The notes beneath the pieces were generated by a model, which saw nothing but the letters and a program-made list of their open reading frames with translations, was not told the DNA's origin and made no database searches. A stretch of 64,000 bases of DNA from Streptomyces sulfonofaciens (GTDB lineage Bacteria; Actinomycetota; Actinomycetes; Streptomycetales; Streptomycetaceae): contig NZ_BNCD01000011.1 of the NCBI RefSeq assembly GCF_014656295.1, positions 186,001 through 250,000 on the forward strand, written 5' to 3'. The position numbers and the translations under genes were made by a program. Positions 24,776-33,622 of this stretch are shown here, piece after piece (the stretch's first letter is position 1; each line of letters opens with the position of its first letter).

Positions 24776-25744
24776 TCACACAATCACACGCAGTGCACGG
24801 CGTACGCCTGTGAACGTCACGCTCGTACGCAGTCCCAGGTGGTCTCCGTCCATCTGAAGGGGGAGTGGCGCCTTCGAATGCAAGGTGAAGTCCGTCAGGT
24901 CGTGCAGCGACACCGCGTGCTTGCCGTGGGGCCCCCGTTCGGGCGACGAGGTGAGTAGCTGGGTGCCGTACCGGGTGACCGCGGCGGGTGTCAGACGGCT
25001 CAGTCCGAGCACGTCGAGACCGGTGTCGAAGGAAGCGCGCGGGGACGCGTACACCGGGCGATTGCCCAGGTAGGTCCAGGGTGCGGTGTTGCAGACTATG
25101 GACAGCACGAGGTCGCGCACGGGCTCGGCATCGGGCCGCCGCAGCGTGATCGTGCCGTGTCTGCGGTTGGGGTCCTCCACGAAGTGCCGCAGTAGCTGGC
25201 GGATGTACAGGGCGTGTGTCGAGCGCTTGCCGCGCTCCCGCTGCTGTTCGACCCGGCCGACCACTCCCGCGTCGAAGCCGAGGCCCGCGCAGAAGGTGAA
25301 CCAGCGGGACGGGGCGGCCTCGTCCGCGGTGCCCGGGGTACCGGCCGCGAGGCCCAGGCCCACGGTGCGCTCGCTGCCCCGGCGCAGCGCGTCCAGCAGG
25401 GCGCCGGTCGCTTCCACTGCGTCGTTGGGCAGGCCGAGGGCGCGGGCGAAGACGTTGGTGGAGCCGCCGGGCACCACCGCGAGGCGCGGCAGCCGGTCCG
25501 GATCGGGGCCGTGCCGCAGCAGCCCGTTGACGACCTCGTTGACGGTGCCGTCGCCGCCGAGGGCGACCACCAGCTCGACGTCCCTCCGTTCCGCGGCCCG
25601 TCGCGCGAGGTCCCTGGCGTGTCCGCGGTACTCGGTGGTGATGGCTTCGAGTTTCATCTCGCTCGCCAGTGCGTGCGTGAGCACGTCACGTGTGCGCGCA
25701 CTCGTGGTGGTTGCCGCCGGATTGACCACGAGAAGAGCACGCAT
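24776..25744 (-). CDS. Diacylglycerol kinase-family lipid kinase
   Basis: 322 residues from ATG 25744 (MRALLVVNPAATTTSARTRD), the usual family start; a GTG 18 bases upstream is less likely. The DAGKc nucleotide-binding signature is VALGGDGTVNEVVNGLL, with PGGSTNVFARALGLP following, and the C-terminal half is the beta-sandwich of the DgkB/YegS/BmrU family. It probably phosphorylates diacylglycerol or a related lipid to feed phosphatidate back into phospholipid synthesis. Cytoplasmic or membrane-peripheral. Confidence 0.88.
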   Translation of the reverse strand: MRALLVVNPAATTTSARTRDVLTHALASEMKLEAITTEYRGHARDLARRAAERRDVELVVALGGDGTVNEVVNGLLRHGPDPDRLPRLAVVPGGSTNVFARALGLPNDAVEATGALLDALRRGSERTVGLGLAAGTPGTADEAAPSRWFTFCAGLGFDAGVVGRVEQQRERGKRSTHALYIRQLLRHFVEDPNRRHGTITLRRPDAEPVRDLVLSIVCNTAPWTYLGNRPVYASPRASFDTGLDVLGLSRLTPAAVTRYGTQLLTSSPERGPHGKHAVSLHDLTDFTLHSKAPLPLQMDGDHLGLRTSVTFTGVRRALRVIV

Positions 25745-25867
25745 GCGCAGCAGGGTACCCACCGTGCCGAACCCGGCCCAGTCCGAGGCGGCGGCGGCGC
25801 GGCCGGTACGGGGGGCGCGCCACCGCCCCCCAAGGGTGCGCGCGGCGGCCGGCGCTACCCTGCTGGA

Positions 25868-26308
25868 GTGACCCCTGAGCAGAGCCCCGCCCCGCAGGCA
25901 CCCGAGGAAGAGCCCCGTCCCGGGCGGCTGACCGCGGCCGCCGCGCTGGCCGGCCTTGAAGGCCTCGCGCTGGTGGCGGCGGGCGTGTACCTGCTGGTGA
26001 TGGGCGTGGCGGGCGAGCCGGACGGCCGCCAGCAGGCGGTGACCGCCGGCATCACCCTGGCCGTGCTCGCGCTGCTGCCGCTGTTCGCCGCACGGGGGCT
26101 GCTGAAGCGCCGCCGGTGGAGCCGCGGGCCCGCCGTCATCACCCAGATCCTGGCGCTGCCGGTGGCCTGGAACCTCCTCAAGGCCGACAGCCTGCTGATC
26201 CCGGGCGGGATCGTGCTCGGGGTGGTCGCGGTGGTGGCACTCGCGCTGCTGGTGAATCCGGCGACGACCAGGGCCCTGGGCATCCGGGGGCCGGGGGACG
26301 CCTCCTAG
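25868..26308 (+). CDS. Small four-helix membrane protein, function unknown
   Basis: 146 residues with a Pro/Glu-rich N-terminus and four membrane segments (about 24-47, 58-78, 90-105 and 113-131). I recognise no catalytic motif. It is divergent from the lipid kinase. No ribosome site precedes GTG 25868; instead TACCCT at 25857-25862 stands six bases before the GTG, the spacing expected for a -10 element and a leaderless transcript starting at the initiation codon. Confidence 0.75.
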   Translation: MTPEQSPAPQAPEEEPRPGRLTAAAALAGLEGLALVAAGVYLLVMGVAGEPDGRQQAVTAGITLAVLALLPLFAARGLLKRRRWSRGPAVITQILALPVAWNLLKADSLLIPGGIVLGVVAVVALALLVNPATTRALGIRGPGDAS

Positions 26309-26574
26309 GGTCTTTCGTCCAAAGCCTGCTCCGGGCGGCAGGCCCCGACCCCGCGGGCCGCACCCGGTACCGGCCGGTGGGGCCTCGGCGCGGTTCCCCG
26401 CACCCTAGCGGGACGGGCCCCGCACCGGATCAGGCGCCCGGGGAAGCCCGCCGGCAGCCGCGACGTGTCCGGTCCGTGAGGTCGAGGAGGTCGGGGACCG
26501 GTGGCGGCCGCGCGGGCCGGGGAGCGGGCGGACCACCGCACCGCGGTGGGGGGAGCCGGACCCGAAGGTCCGGC

Positions 26575-27525
26575 CTACTCCTCCACCAGCAGTTTCTCGC
26601 GGAGCTGGGCGAGGGTCCTGGCGAGCAGCCGGGAGACGTGCATCTGGGAGATGCCGACCTCCTGGGCGATCTGGGACTGGGTCATGTTGCCGAAGAACCG
26701 CAGGAGCAGGATGCGCTTCTCCCGGGGCGGCAGGTCCTCCAGCAGCGGCTTGAGGGACTCGCGGTACTCGACGCCCTCCAGCGCCTCGTCCTCGGCGCCC
26801 AGGGTGTCGGCCACGGCCGGCGACTCGTCGTCGGTGTCGGGGACGTCCAGCGAGAGTGTGGAGTAGGCGTTCGCCGACTCCAGGCCCTCCAGGACCTCCT
26901 CCTCGGAGATGCTCAGCTTCTCGGCGAGTTCGTGCACGGTGGGGGAGCGGCCGTGCAACTGCGAGAGCTCCGCCGTGGCCGTGGTCAGCGCGAGCCGCAG
27001 CTCCTGGAGGCGGCGCGGCACCCGTACCGCCCAGCCCTTGTCCCGGAAGTGGCGCTTGATCTCGCCGACGACCGTGGGCGTGGCGTACGTGGAGAACTCC
27101 ACGCCGCGGTCCGGGTCGAAGCGGTCCACGGACTTGATCAGGCCGATGGTGGCGACCTGGGTGAGGTCGTCCAGAGGCTCGCCGCGGTTGCGGAAGCGCC
27201 GGGCCAGGTGCTCGACCAGCGGAAGGTGCATCCGCACCAGTTGGTTGCGCAGCTCCGCGTACTCGGGGGTCCCGGCGGGAAGGGAGCGCAGCTCGACGAA
27301 CATCGCCCGGGCGCCGCTGCGGTCCTGCGGGTGGTGCGGCGTGGGACGGGTGTGCGCGGGTGGCGCCTCGTGGGCACCGTCAGGCCCGGCCGGGCCGGGC
27401 GCGGGCTGGGCCCGGCCCGGCTGTTCGGCCGTCTGTTGCTCCTCGGCTTCGCGCACCTGGTGGGTCCGCTCCGTGTCCCGCGTGGCGCCTGTGTCCTGCC
27501 GGGTGCCTCGCCCGTGCTCGCTCAT
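26575..27525 (-). CDS. sigH: SigB/SigF-family stress sigma factor (SigH type)
   Basis: 316 residues from ATG 27525, which has GGGAGGGCGGG upstream. It contains sigma regions 2 (LTQVATIGLIKSVDRF, FSTYATPTVVGEIKRHFRDK), 3 and 4 (MTQSQIAQEVGISQMHVSRL) but no region 1, the SigB/SigF architecture used for osmotic stress and development. The first 75 residues are a low-complexity extension. The same frame stays open for another 375 bases to the anti-sigma gene, and S. coelicolor sigH is known to give several N-terminal forms, so longer products are possible. It lies downstream of an anti-sigma kinase gene, as prsH-sigH does in S. coelicolor. Confidence 0.88.
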   Translation of the reverse strand: MSEHGRGTRQDTGATRDTERTHQVREAEEQQTAEQPGRAQPAPGPAGPDGAHEAPPAHTRPTPHHPQDRSGARAMFVELRSLPAGTPEYAELRNQLVRMHLPLVEHLARRFRNRGEPLDDLTQVATIGLIKSVDRFDPDRGVEFSTYATPTVVGEIKRHFRDKGWAVRVPRRLQELRLALTTATAELSQLHGRSPTVHELAEKLSISEEEVLEGLESANAYSTLSLDVPDTDDESPAVADTLGAEDEALEGVEYRESLKPLLEDLPPREKRILLLRFFGNMTQSQIAQEVGISQMHVSRLLARTLAQLREKLLVEE

Positions 27526-27558
27526 CCGTCCCGCCCTCCCTCGGCTGCCTCCCCCGGC

Positions 27559-27584
27559 CACCTCTGGGGGAGCCCCCAGAGGTG
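27559..27584. other. Perfect 12-bp hairpin between prsH and sigH
   Basis: CACCTCTGGGGG (27559-27570) and CCCCCAGAGGTG (27573-27584) with a two-base loop. It lies just before the sigma-factor ribosome site, within the open reading extension of sigH. It could be an attenuator, an RNA-processing site, or a dispersed palindromic repeat; the sequence alone does not decide. Confidence 0.7.
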
Positions 27585-27899
27585 CCCCGAGGTCGCCGCC
27601 TCGTCCGGCCGGTGCATCGCGCTCGTCCCTGCCGCTCGGTTCACTCTGCCCGCGGACGGCCACGGGGACGTCCTGGGGGTGCGGCCGCGCCTGCTGCTCC
27701 GGGATACCGCCCGGTGTGCCCTCCGCCTCGTGGCCGCCGGCCCGGGCGGCGCCGCCCGCACGGGCCGGGCCGCGCCGTCCGGCGGCACCGCCGTGCCCGG
27801 CGGCGGTCCTTCCGCCGGTGCCGTCCGTGCCCTCGACGGAGGGATTCCGTGTGATGTTCTTGCCTCGCCCTTCGTCCCGCACCGGCCCGTTCCCGTCCC

Positions 27900-28313
27900 T
27901 CACGCCGGCCCGGGTCCCGCGCCGCGCTGTTTGTAGAGGCTGATCGACACGGTGTTGTCCTTGGCGACCGAGGAGTCGACCTTTCCGGCGAGGGCCGAGA
28001 GCACCGTCCAGGCGAAGGTGTCGCGCTCCGGAGCGCGACCGTCGGTGGTCGGGGCCGACACCGTCACCTCCAGGGAGTCGTCGATGAGCCGGAAGACGCA
28101 GCTGAGCACGGAACCGGGCACGGCCTGCTGCAGCAGGATCGCGCAGGCCTCGTCCACGGCGATGCGCAGATCCTCGATCTCGTCGAGGGTGAAGTCCAAA
28201 CGCGCCGCGAGACCGGCCGTGGCCGTCCGCAGCACCGACAGGTAGGCACCCGCAGCGGGGAGCCGGACTTCGACGAAGTCCTGGGTCCCGGGCTCGCCTG
28301 CGATCTCGGACAC
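27900..28313 (-). CDS. prsH: Anti-sigma factor / serine kinase, RsbW-like (PrsH type)
   Basis: 137 residues from GTG 28313 with GGAGG five bases upstream. A GHKL-fold ATPase domain that sequesters SigB-type sigma factors and phosphorylates an anti-anti-sigma protein: N-box IEDLRIAVDEACAILL and the terminal strand KDNTVSISLYKQ are visible. The gene precedes the sigma factor on the same strand, the classic switch arrangement; the anti-anti-sigma partner (BldG in S. coelicolor) is not in this window. Expression likely depends on the promoter region 28314-28575, which carries a BldD-like box. Confidence 0.88.
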   Translation of the reverse strand: MSEIAGEPGTQDFVEVRLPAAGAYLSVLRTATAGLAARLDFTLDEIEDLRIAVDEACAILLQQAVPGSVLSCVFRLIDDSLEVTVSAPTTDGRAPERDTFAWTVLSALAGKVDSSVAKDNTVSISLYKQRGAGPGPA

Positions 28314-28440
28314 CCTCACCTCCAAGGTGGTACAAGCTCTTTCGGCCCGGGGACTGCTCCCCGGGCAACGCGATACGTGGTTCAGCGGTGACGCTATCGC
28401 GCGCCTGGGTTCCATGTCCCGGGACCCCAGCCCCTCTCTG

Positions 28441-28453
28441 TCACTCATAGTAA
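28441..28453 (-). promoter_or_regulatory. BldD-like box upstream of prsH-sigH
   Basis: On the minus strand this reads TTACTATGAGTGA, matching the BldD consensus TNACNCWGNGTNA at seven of eight fixed positions (A for C at position 6). BldD with c-di-GMP is known to repress sigH in S. coelicolor. The site is 128 bases upstream of the prsH start. Confidence 0.55.
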
Positions 28454-28575
28454 ACCTACGGGTACGCTCTGTGGCTAGGGGTGTGCGGGGCCCAATTGAG
28501 AAGAGCGCGCGCCGGGTTGACGTACCCATGCGCCGGGCGGTCGAATCGTCACGCCGCGCCCCCTCTGAGACGTGG

Positions 28576-28836
28576 TCATACAAGGACGTTGTCCACGAAG
28601 CACCAGCGCCAGGCCTCGCCCGGTTCGTAGCTGCGCATCAGGGGATGGCCGCTCTCCTTGAAGTGCTCGGTGCCGTGCTGCAGGGGTGACGAGTCGCAGC
28701 ATCCGACGTGACCGCACTCCAGGCACAGCCTCAGTTGCACCGGGTGGGTACCGGCGGCCTGGCACTCCAGGCAGGTTTCGCTCTGCGGCGCCGGCTCGGA
28801 CACCGGCAGCGCCGCGAGGTGCGAGCACTCTTTCAT
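28576..28836 (-). CDS. UBP-type zinc finger protein
   Basis: 86 residues, essentially one ZnF-UBP domain: CLECQAAGTHPVQLRLCLEC, GHVGCCDSS, then H-x3-H and GHPLMRSYEPGEAWRWC. In eukaryotes this fold binds the ubiquitin C-terminus; in actinobacteria the stand-alone form is common but of unknown role. ATG 28836 with GGAGAG. It is divergent from the antiporter gene. Confidence 0.88.
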   Translation of the reverse strand: MKECSHLAALPVSEPAPQSETCLECQAAGTHPVQLRLCLECGHVGCCDSSPLQHGTEHFKESGHPLMRSYEPGEAWRWCFVDNVLV

Positions 28837-29009
28837 CGGTTATCTCTCCGTTGCACCCGATGGTCCTCAGAATAGCCAGGTTACGATGCCTGACCTGGGC
28901 CTGCCGCGTAGATCGGAAACCGGCGCCGGACACGCACCCGGCGGCGCACGGGTCGTTACGGTTCGTAGGGGCGCCGACGCGTGCCGCGCGGAAGGAGACG
29001 GCGGAGCCG

Positions 29010-30605
29010 ATGGACGCACTGCCTCTGCTGTTGCTGGTCGCGGGCGGTGCGGCGGTCGCCGGTGCGGCCCGCCGGCTGCCGGTGCCCGCGCCGCTGCTGC
29101 TCGTCGCCGTCGGCCTCGCCGTCTCCTACGTGCCGGGCGTGCCCACCTACACCCTCGATCCGCACATCGTGCTGCCGCTGCTCCTGCCGCCGCTGCTCTA
29201 CACCGCCGCGACCGACAGCTCGTACCTGGACCTGCGGGCCCAGCTCCGGCCCATCATGCTGCTGTCGGTCGGGTACGTGCTGTTCGCGACGCTCGCCGTC
29301 GGCTGGGTCGCCTATCTGGTGGTGCCCGACCTGCCGCTGACGTCCGCCCTGGTGCTGGGCGCCGTGGTGGCGCCACCGGACGCGGTGGCCGCCACCGCGG
29401 TCGCCCGGCGCATCGGGCTGCCGTCCAGGATCATCACCATCCTCCAGGGCGAGTCCCTGGTGAACGACGCGACCGCGATCACCGCCTACAAGGTGGCCGT
29501 CGCCGCGGCCGTCGGCGAGGGTGCGAGCTGGTCCGGCGGGCTGCGCGAGTTCGTACTGGCCGCGGTGGGCGGCATCGGCATCGGCCTGCTGCTGATGGTG
29601 CCGCTGCACTGGCTGCGCACCCATCTGCGGGAGGCCCTGCTGCAGAACACCCTCTCCCTGCTCATCCCGTTCGTCGCCTACGGCGTCGCCGAGCAACTGG
29701 GCGCCTCCGGTGTGCTCGCGGTGGTGGTCGTCGCGCTGTACCTGGGGCACCGCGCCTGGCAGGTCGACTTCGCGACCAGGCTCCAGGAGGAGGCGGTCTG
29801 GCGGATGGTCGCGTTCATCCTGGAGACCGCCGTCTTCGCGCTCATCGGGCTCCAGCTCCCCGTGGTGCTGCGCGGCCTCGGCCCGTACTCGGGCGAGCGC
29901 GCCGCCTGGTACGCGGTCGGCGTGTTCCTGGTGGTCGTCGCGGCGCGGTTCGCCTGGGTATACCCGGCCACCTTCCTGCCGCGCCTGCTGTTCCCGCACA
30001 TCAGGGCACGGGAGTCGAACCCGACCTGGCGCGGGCCCGCCGTGATCGGCTGGGCCGGGATGCGCGGGGTGGTCTCCATGGCGATCGCCTTCTCCATCCC
30101 CGAGGCCCTGCACGACGGACGGCCCTTCCCGGCCCGCAACCTCGTGCTGTTCCTGACCTTCACGACGGTCATCGGCACGCTCGTCCTCCAAGGGCTTTCG
30201 CTTCCGAAGCTGATCCGGCTGCTGCGGATGCCCGGCCGGGACGAGCACGAGCAGACGCTCGCGGAGGCGCAGGCCCAGGCGCAGGCGTCCCGGGCGGCCG
30301 AGCAGCGGCTCGACGAGCTGCTCTCCGACGAGCGCAACGCCCTTCCCGGGCCGCTGGCCGACCGGTTGCGCGCGGTGATGGAGCGGCGGCGCAACGCCGT
30401 GTGGGAGCGGCTCGGCGCGGTCAACCCGGTCACCGGGGAGAACGCCGACGACACCTACCGGCGGCTGGCCCGGAAGATGATCGAGACCGAGCGATCGGTC
30501 TTCGTCCGGTTGCGGGACGGCCGCTACATCGACGACGAGATGCTGCGGACCCTGCTGCGCAGGCTGGACCTGGAGGAGGCGGCGGCCTACCGCGAGACCA
30601 CCTGA
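29010..30605 (+). CDS. CPA1-family Na+/H+ antiporter
   Basis: 531 residues with about 12 membrane segments and a cytoplasmic helical C-terminus. Ion-binding signatures of the family are LGAVVAPPDAVAATAVARR and LQGESLVNDATAITAYK (ND pair in the core helix), and WAGMRGVVSMAIAF later. It expels Na+ (or K+) in exchange for protons, for pH and salt homeostasis. ATG 29010 (MDALPLLLLVAGG) lies just after GGAG; in-frame sequence upstream is not protein-like. Its last 19 bases overlap the convergent PLP enzyme gene. Confidence 0.9.
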   Translation: MDALPLLLLVAGGAAVAGAARRLPVPAPLLLVAVGLAVSYVPGVPTYTLDPHIVLPLLLPPLLYTAATDSSYLDLRAQLRPIMLLSVGYVLFATLAVGWVAYLVVPDLPLTSALVLGAVVAPPDAVAATAVARRIGLPSRIITILQGESLVNDATAITAYKVAVAAAVGEGASWSGGLREFVLAAVGGIGIGLLLMVPLHWLRTHLREALLQNTLSLLIPFVAYGVAEQLGASGVLAVVVVALYLGHRAWQVDFATRLQEEAVWRMVAFILETAVFALIGLQLPVVLRGLGPYSGERAAWYAVGVFLVVVAARFAWVYPATFLPRLLFPHIRARESNPTWRGPAVIGWAGMRGVVSMAIAFSIPEALHDGRPFPARNLVLFLTFTTVIGTLVLQGLSLPKLIRLLRMPGRDEHEQTLAEAQAQAQASRAAEQRLDELLSDERNALPGPLADRLRAVMERRRNAVWERLGAVNPVTGENADDTYRRLARKMIETERSVFVRLRDGRYIDDEMLRTLLRRLDLEEAAAYRETT

Positions 30606-31528
30606 GCGTCCGCACCCGTGGTGCCGTCGGCCGGTGCCGGGAAGGGGGCGCCTGTGACGACGGCGGCGACGGTGGTGCCGGGAGCGAAGGCGCCCTCCTG
30701 CGCGAGGGTCGTGAGCGCGTAGAGCATCTTGGCGACGTAGAGGCGCTCTATGCCCAGGCCATGCCGGGCGTGCCGGGCCTCGAAGTCCTCGGCGAACGCG
30801 TCGAGTTCCGGGTCCGTACGGGCGTAGCCGCCGAAGTGGAACCGCTCGTCGAGCCACCAGGTGCCGCGCGGCCCGCCGAAGGCGGCCTCCTGGAGGGCCC
30901 GTATCTCCTCGCCCAGGAACCCGCCCTTGAGTATCGGCACCCCGAGGGCGCGCTGGCGCCCGCCCAGGCCAGCGGCGAGGCCCGCGAGGGTGCCGCCGGT
31001 CCCGCAGGCGACCGCCGCCACGTCGGCGCGTCCGCGCAGTTCCCGGCCGAGTGCCGCGCAGCCGCGCACGGCGTGTGCGTTGCTGCCGCCCTCGGGCAGG
31101 ACGTACGCGTCCCGGGCGCCGGCCTCCGCCAGCAGGCCGTCCAGCACTTCGGGCCGCCTCTTGTGCCGGTAGGTCGTCCGGTCGACGAAGCGGAGCCGCA
31201 TGCCGTCGGCCGCGCACCGCGCCAGCGACGGGTTGAGGGGCCGGCCGGCCAGCTCCTGGCCCCGTACGAACCCGAGGGTGGGCAGGCCGAGCAGCCGGCC
31301 CGCCGCTGCGGTGGCGCGCAGGTGGTTCGAGTAGGCGCCGCCGAAGGTGGCCAGGGTCCGGCCCGCGGCCGCCGCCAGGTTCGGCGCCAGCTTCCGCCAT
31401 TTGTTGCCGACCAGGTCGGGGTGGATCAGGTCGTCGCGCTTGAGGAGGAGGCGGACGCCGCGGCGGGTGAAGCGGTCGTCGTCGACCGGCACGAGCGGTG
31501 ACGGCAGCCTCGGGTGGGGGATCGTCAC
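30587..31528 (-). CDS. PLP-dependent ACC deaminase / D-cysteine desulfhydrase family enzyme
   Basis: 313 residues, fold type II PLP enzyme. The cofactor lysine is in LIHPDLVGNKWRKL, followed by the substrate loop FGGAYSNHL, and the phosphate-binding ACGTGGTLAGLAAG. Members deaminate 1-aminocyclopropane-1-carboxylate or desulfhydrate D-cysteine; the two are not separable by eye. It begins at GTG 31528 overlapping the stop of the 76-residue gene upstream, and its 3' end overlaps the antiporter by 19 bases in convergent orientation. Confidence 0.85.
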   Translation of the reverse strand: MTIPHPRLPSPLVPVDDDRFTRRGVRLLLKRDDLIHPDLVGNKWRKLAPNLAAAAGRTLATFGGAYSNHLRATAAAGRLLGLPTLGFVRGQELAGRPLNPSLARCAADGMRLRFVDRTTYRHKRRPEVLDGLLAEAGARDAYVLPEGGSNAHAVRGCAALGRELRGRADVAAVACGTGGTLAGLAAGLGGRQRALGVPILKGGFLGEEIRALQEAAFGGPRGTWWLDERFHFGGYARTDPELDAFAEDFEARHARHGLGIERLYVAKMLYALTTLAQEGAFAPGTTVAAVVTGAPFPAPADGTTGADAQVVSR

Positions 31529-31755
31529 CGAAGGAAGGCGTCGCCGTTCGCCGCGATGTGGGCCTCCAGCGCCTGGAGGGCGTGCTGGGTGGCCTCGTGC
31601 GAGCCGGTGCCGCGGTGTTCCGCGTAGTAGGCGGCGCCGAGCTTCTTCAGGAGGTCGTTTCCGGCGCGCTGCGCCTGCACCTCGTCGAGGCGCTGCTTGC
31701 CCTGACTGATGCCGCGCTGGGCCTGTTCCCTCGCGCGGTCCAGGAAGCCTGCCAT
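31525..31755 (-). CDS. Small helical hypothetical protein
   Basis: 76 residues, highly helical and charged (FLDRAREQAQRGISQGKQRL), with a C-terminal HEATQHALQALEAHIAANGD stretch. No known domain recognised. It has a good ribosome site (AGGAGAACCCC) and is translationally coupled to the PLP enzyme by a GTGA overlap, so it is a real gene of that operon. Confidence 0.75.
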   Translation of the reverse strand: MAGFLDRAREQAQRGISQGKQRLDEVQAQRAGNDLLKKLGAAYYAEHRGTGSHEATQHALQALEAHIAANGDAFLR

Positions 31756-32215
31756 GGGGTTCTCCTGTCGGTGGGTGAGGAGCGTGCGGAAAACCGGGAG
31801 ACCTGCGAAGCCCTGCGCGGCACGCGGCTCCGGGACCGGGTGAGGGTGGGCGTCGGACGGTGCAGGGAATCCGGGAATTCCAGGTCGGCGGGTCGTACGA
31901 CTGTCATAAAGAGAAACGATCGAACGATTTCCTTGGTTCCTGTCGTGCGCCCGACCGGGTGAGGCCGTTGTGTACCCGGAGCGTGACCGGATGGATTGTC
32001 GCTGGTCAGGTGGTGCGCTCGGGTCGCGTGCCCCGGTGGCATGAGTGCCCTGTACGGCGCATGGAATAGGTGCGCGCGCCGGGTAACTGCCGGAAACCGG
32101 CGTCCGTTGCCCCGTTTACGGTGATTCAATCCCGCTCGTTTGTGTAATGGTCCCGGCCACTTCGCGCTGCCAGGCTGGCCCGTGCAGATCAATGCATGAT
32201 CAGGAGGACATTTTT
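31756..32215 (+). other. Promoter-bearing spacer before the encapsulin operon
   Basis: 460 bases without a supported gene. It is less GC-rich than its surroundings around 31900-32170, with ATAAAGAGAAACGATCGAAC near 31906 and GTTTACGGTGATTCAATCCC near 32112. The divergent small-protein operon and the encapsulin gene probably both start here. AGGAGG at 32201-32206 serves the encapsulin ATG. Confidence 0.5.
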
Positions 32216-33622
32216 ATGTCGGTAGGCGAAGAGACCCGTGCCCAGGAGCCGCAGCCGCAGCAGAGCCTCGGCACCTCCGCGGCGCGGAATCTGGCCACCA
32301 CCACCAAGTCGGCGCCTCAGATGCAGGAGATCAGCTCGCGCTGGCTCCTCCAGGCGCTGCCGTGGGTGAACGTGCAGGGCGGCACGTACCGGGTGAACCG
32401 CCGGCTCACGTACGCGGTGGGGGACGGCCGGGTCACCTTTGTAAAGACGGGCGACCAGGTCCAGGTCATCCCCGCCGAGCTGGGCGAGCTGCCCGCGCTC
32501 CGGAGTTTCACGGACGAGGACGTGCTCGGCGAGCTGGCCCGGCGCTGCCGGCAGCGCGAGGTGGCCGCAGGCGACGTGCTGGCCTCCTTCGGCAGCCGTG
32601 TCGACACGGTCTTCCTGCTCGCGCACGGCAGGATCGAGAAGGTCGGCCCGGGTCCGTACGGGACCGACGCCGTCCTCGGCGTCCTCGCCGACGGCGCCTA
32701 CTTCGGCGACCAGACCCTGACCGATCCGGACGCCATCTGGGAGTACACGGCGCGCGCGGTCACCGCCTGCACGGTCCTCGAACTGCCCCGCACCGATCTC
32801 GACCAGGTGGCCGAGCGCGCCCCCTCGCTGGCGGCGCACCTGGAGCAGCTCCACGCCGCGCCCCCGCGGTCCGCCAACAAGTACGGCGAGAAGGCCATCG
32901 ACCTCTCCGCGGGCCATGTGGGCGAGGCGGAGCTGCCCGCCACCTTCGTCGACTACGAGGCCGCACCCCGCGAGTACGAGCTGAGCGTCGCCCAGACCGT
33001 ACTGCGCGTCCACACCCGCGTGGCCGATCTCTACAACCAGCCGATGAACCAGACCGAGCAGCAGTTGCGCCTCACGGTCGAGGCCCTGAAGGAGCGCCAG
33101 GAGCACGAACTCATCAACAACAAGGAGTTCGGCCTCCTCCACAACTGCGAGTACGCGCAGCGCATCCAGCCGCACGACGGGGCGCCCACCCCCGACGACA
33201 TGGACGAACTCCTCAGCCGCAGGCGCGGCTCCAAGCTCTTCCTCGCGCACCCCCGCGCCATCGCCGCCTTCGGCCGCGAGTGCAACAAGCGCGGCCTCGT
33301 CCCCGAGACCATCGACATGGGCGGCCACCGCATCCCCACCTGGCGCGGGGTCCCGCTCTTCCCGTGCAACAAGATCCCCGTCAGCGACGCCAGGACCACC
33401 TCCATCATCTGCATGCGTACCGGGGAGAAGGAGCAGGGCGTCATCGGCCTGCACCAGACCGGCCTGCCCGACGAGATCGAGCCGAGCCTGTCGGTCCGCT
33501 TCATGGGGATCAGCGAGCAGGCGATCATCTCCTATCTGGTGACCACCTACTACTCGGCCGCGGTCCTGGTCCCGGACGCCCTGGGAGTCCTGGAGAACGT
33601 CGAGATCGGCCGCTGGCAGTGA
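32216..33622 (+). CDS. Family 2B encapsulin shell protein with cyclic-nucleotide-binding-like domain (EshB-like)
   Basis: 468 residues. Forms a virus-capsid-like (HK97-fold) protein nanocompartment. Order: flexible N-arm (1-35), start of the shell domain (ISSRWLLQALPWVNVQGG), an inserted cyclic-nucleotide-binding-type domain (about 95-210, FTDEDVLGELARRCRQREVA to ELPRTDLDQVAERAP), then the rest of the shell fold (KFxLL-type core NNKEFGLLHNCEYAQRI and RFMGISEQAIISYLV). The phosphate-binding cassette reads GAYFGDQTLTDPDAIWEYTA, lacking the canonical Glu/Arg pair, so nucleotide binding is doubtful. It resembles the EshA/EshB proteins of Streptomyces. The stop overlaps the polyprenyl synthase start (TGATG), which points to that enzyme as cargo. 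Confidence 0.9.
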   Translation: MSVGEETRAQEPQPQQSLGTSAARNLATTTKSAPQMQEISSRWLLQALPWVNVQGGTYRVNRRLTYAVGDGRVTFVKTGDQVQVIPAELGELPALRSFTDEDVLGELARRCRQREVAAGDVLASFGSRVDTVFLLAHGRIEKVGPGPYGTDAVLGVLADGAYFGDQTLTDPDAIWEYTARAVTACTVLELPRTDLDQVAERAPSLAAHLEQLHAAPPRSANKYGEKAIDLSAGHVGEAELPATFVDYEAAPREYELSVAQTVLRVHTRVADLYNQPMNQTEQQLRLTVEALKERQEHELINNKEFGLLHNCEYAQRIQPHDGAPTPDDMDELLSRRRGSKLFLAHPRAIAAFGRECNKRGLVPETIDMGGHRIPTWRGVPLFPCNKIPVSDARTTSIICMRTGEKEQGVIGLHQTGLPDEIEPSLSVRFMGISEQAIISYLVTTYYSAAVLVPDALGVLENVEIGRWQ

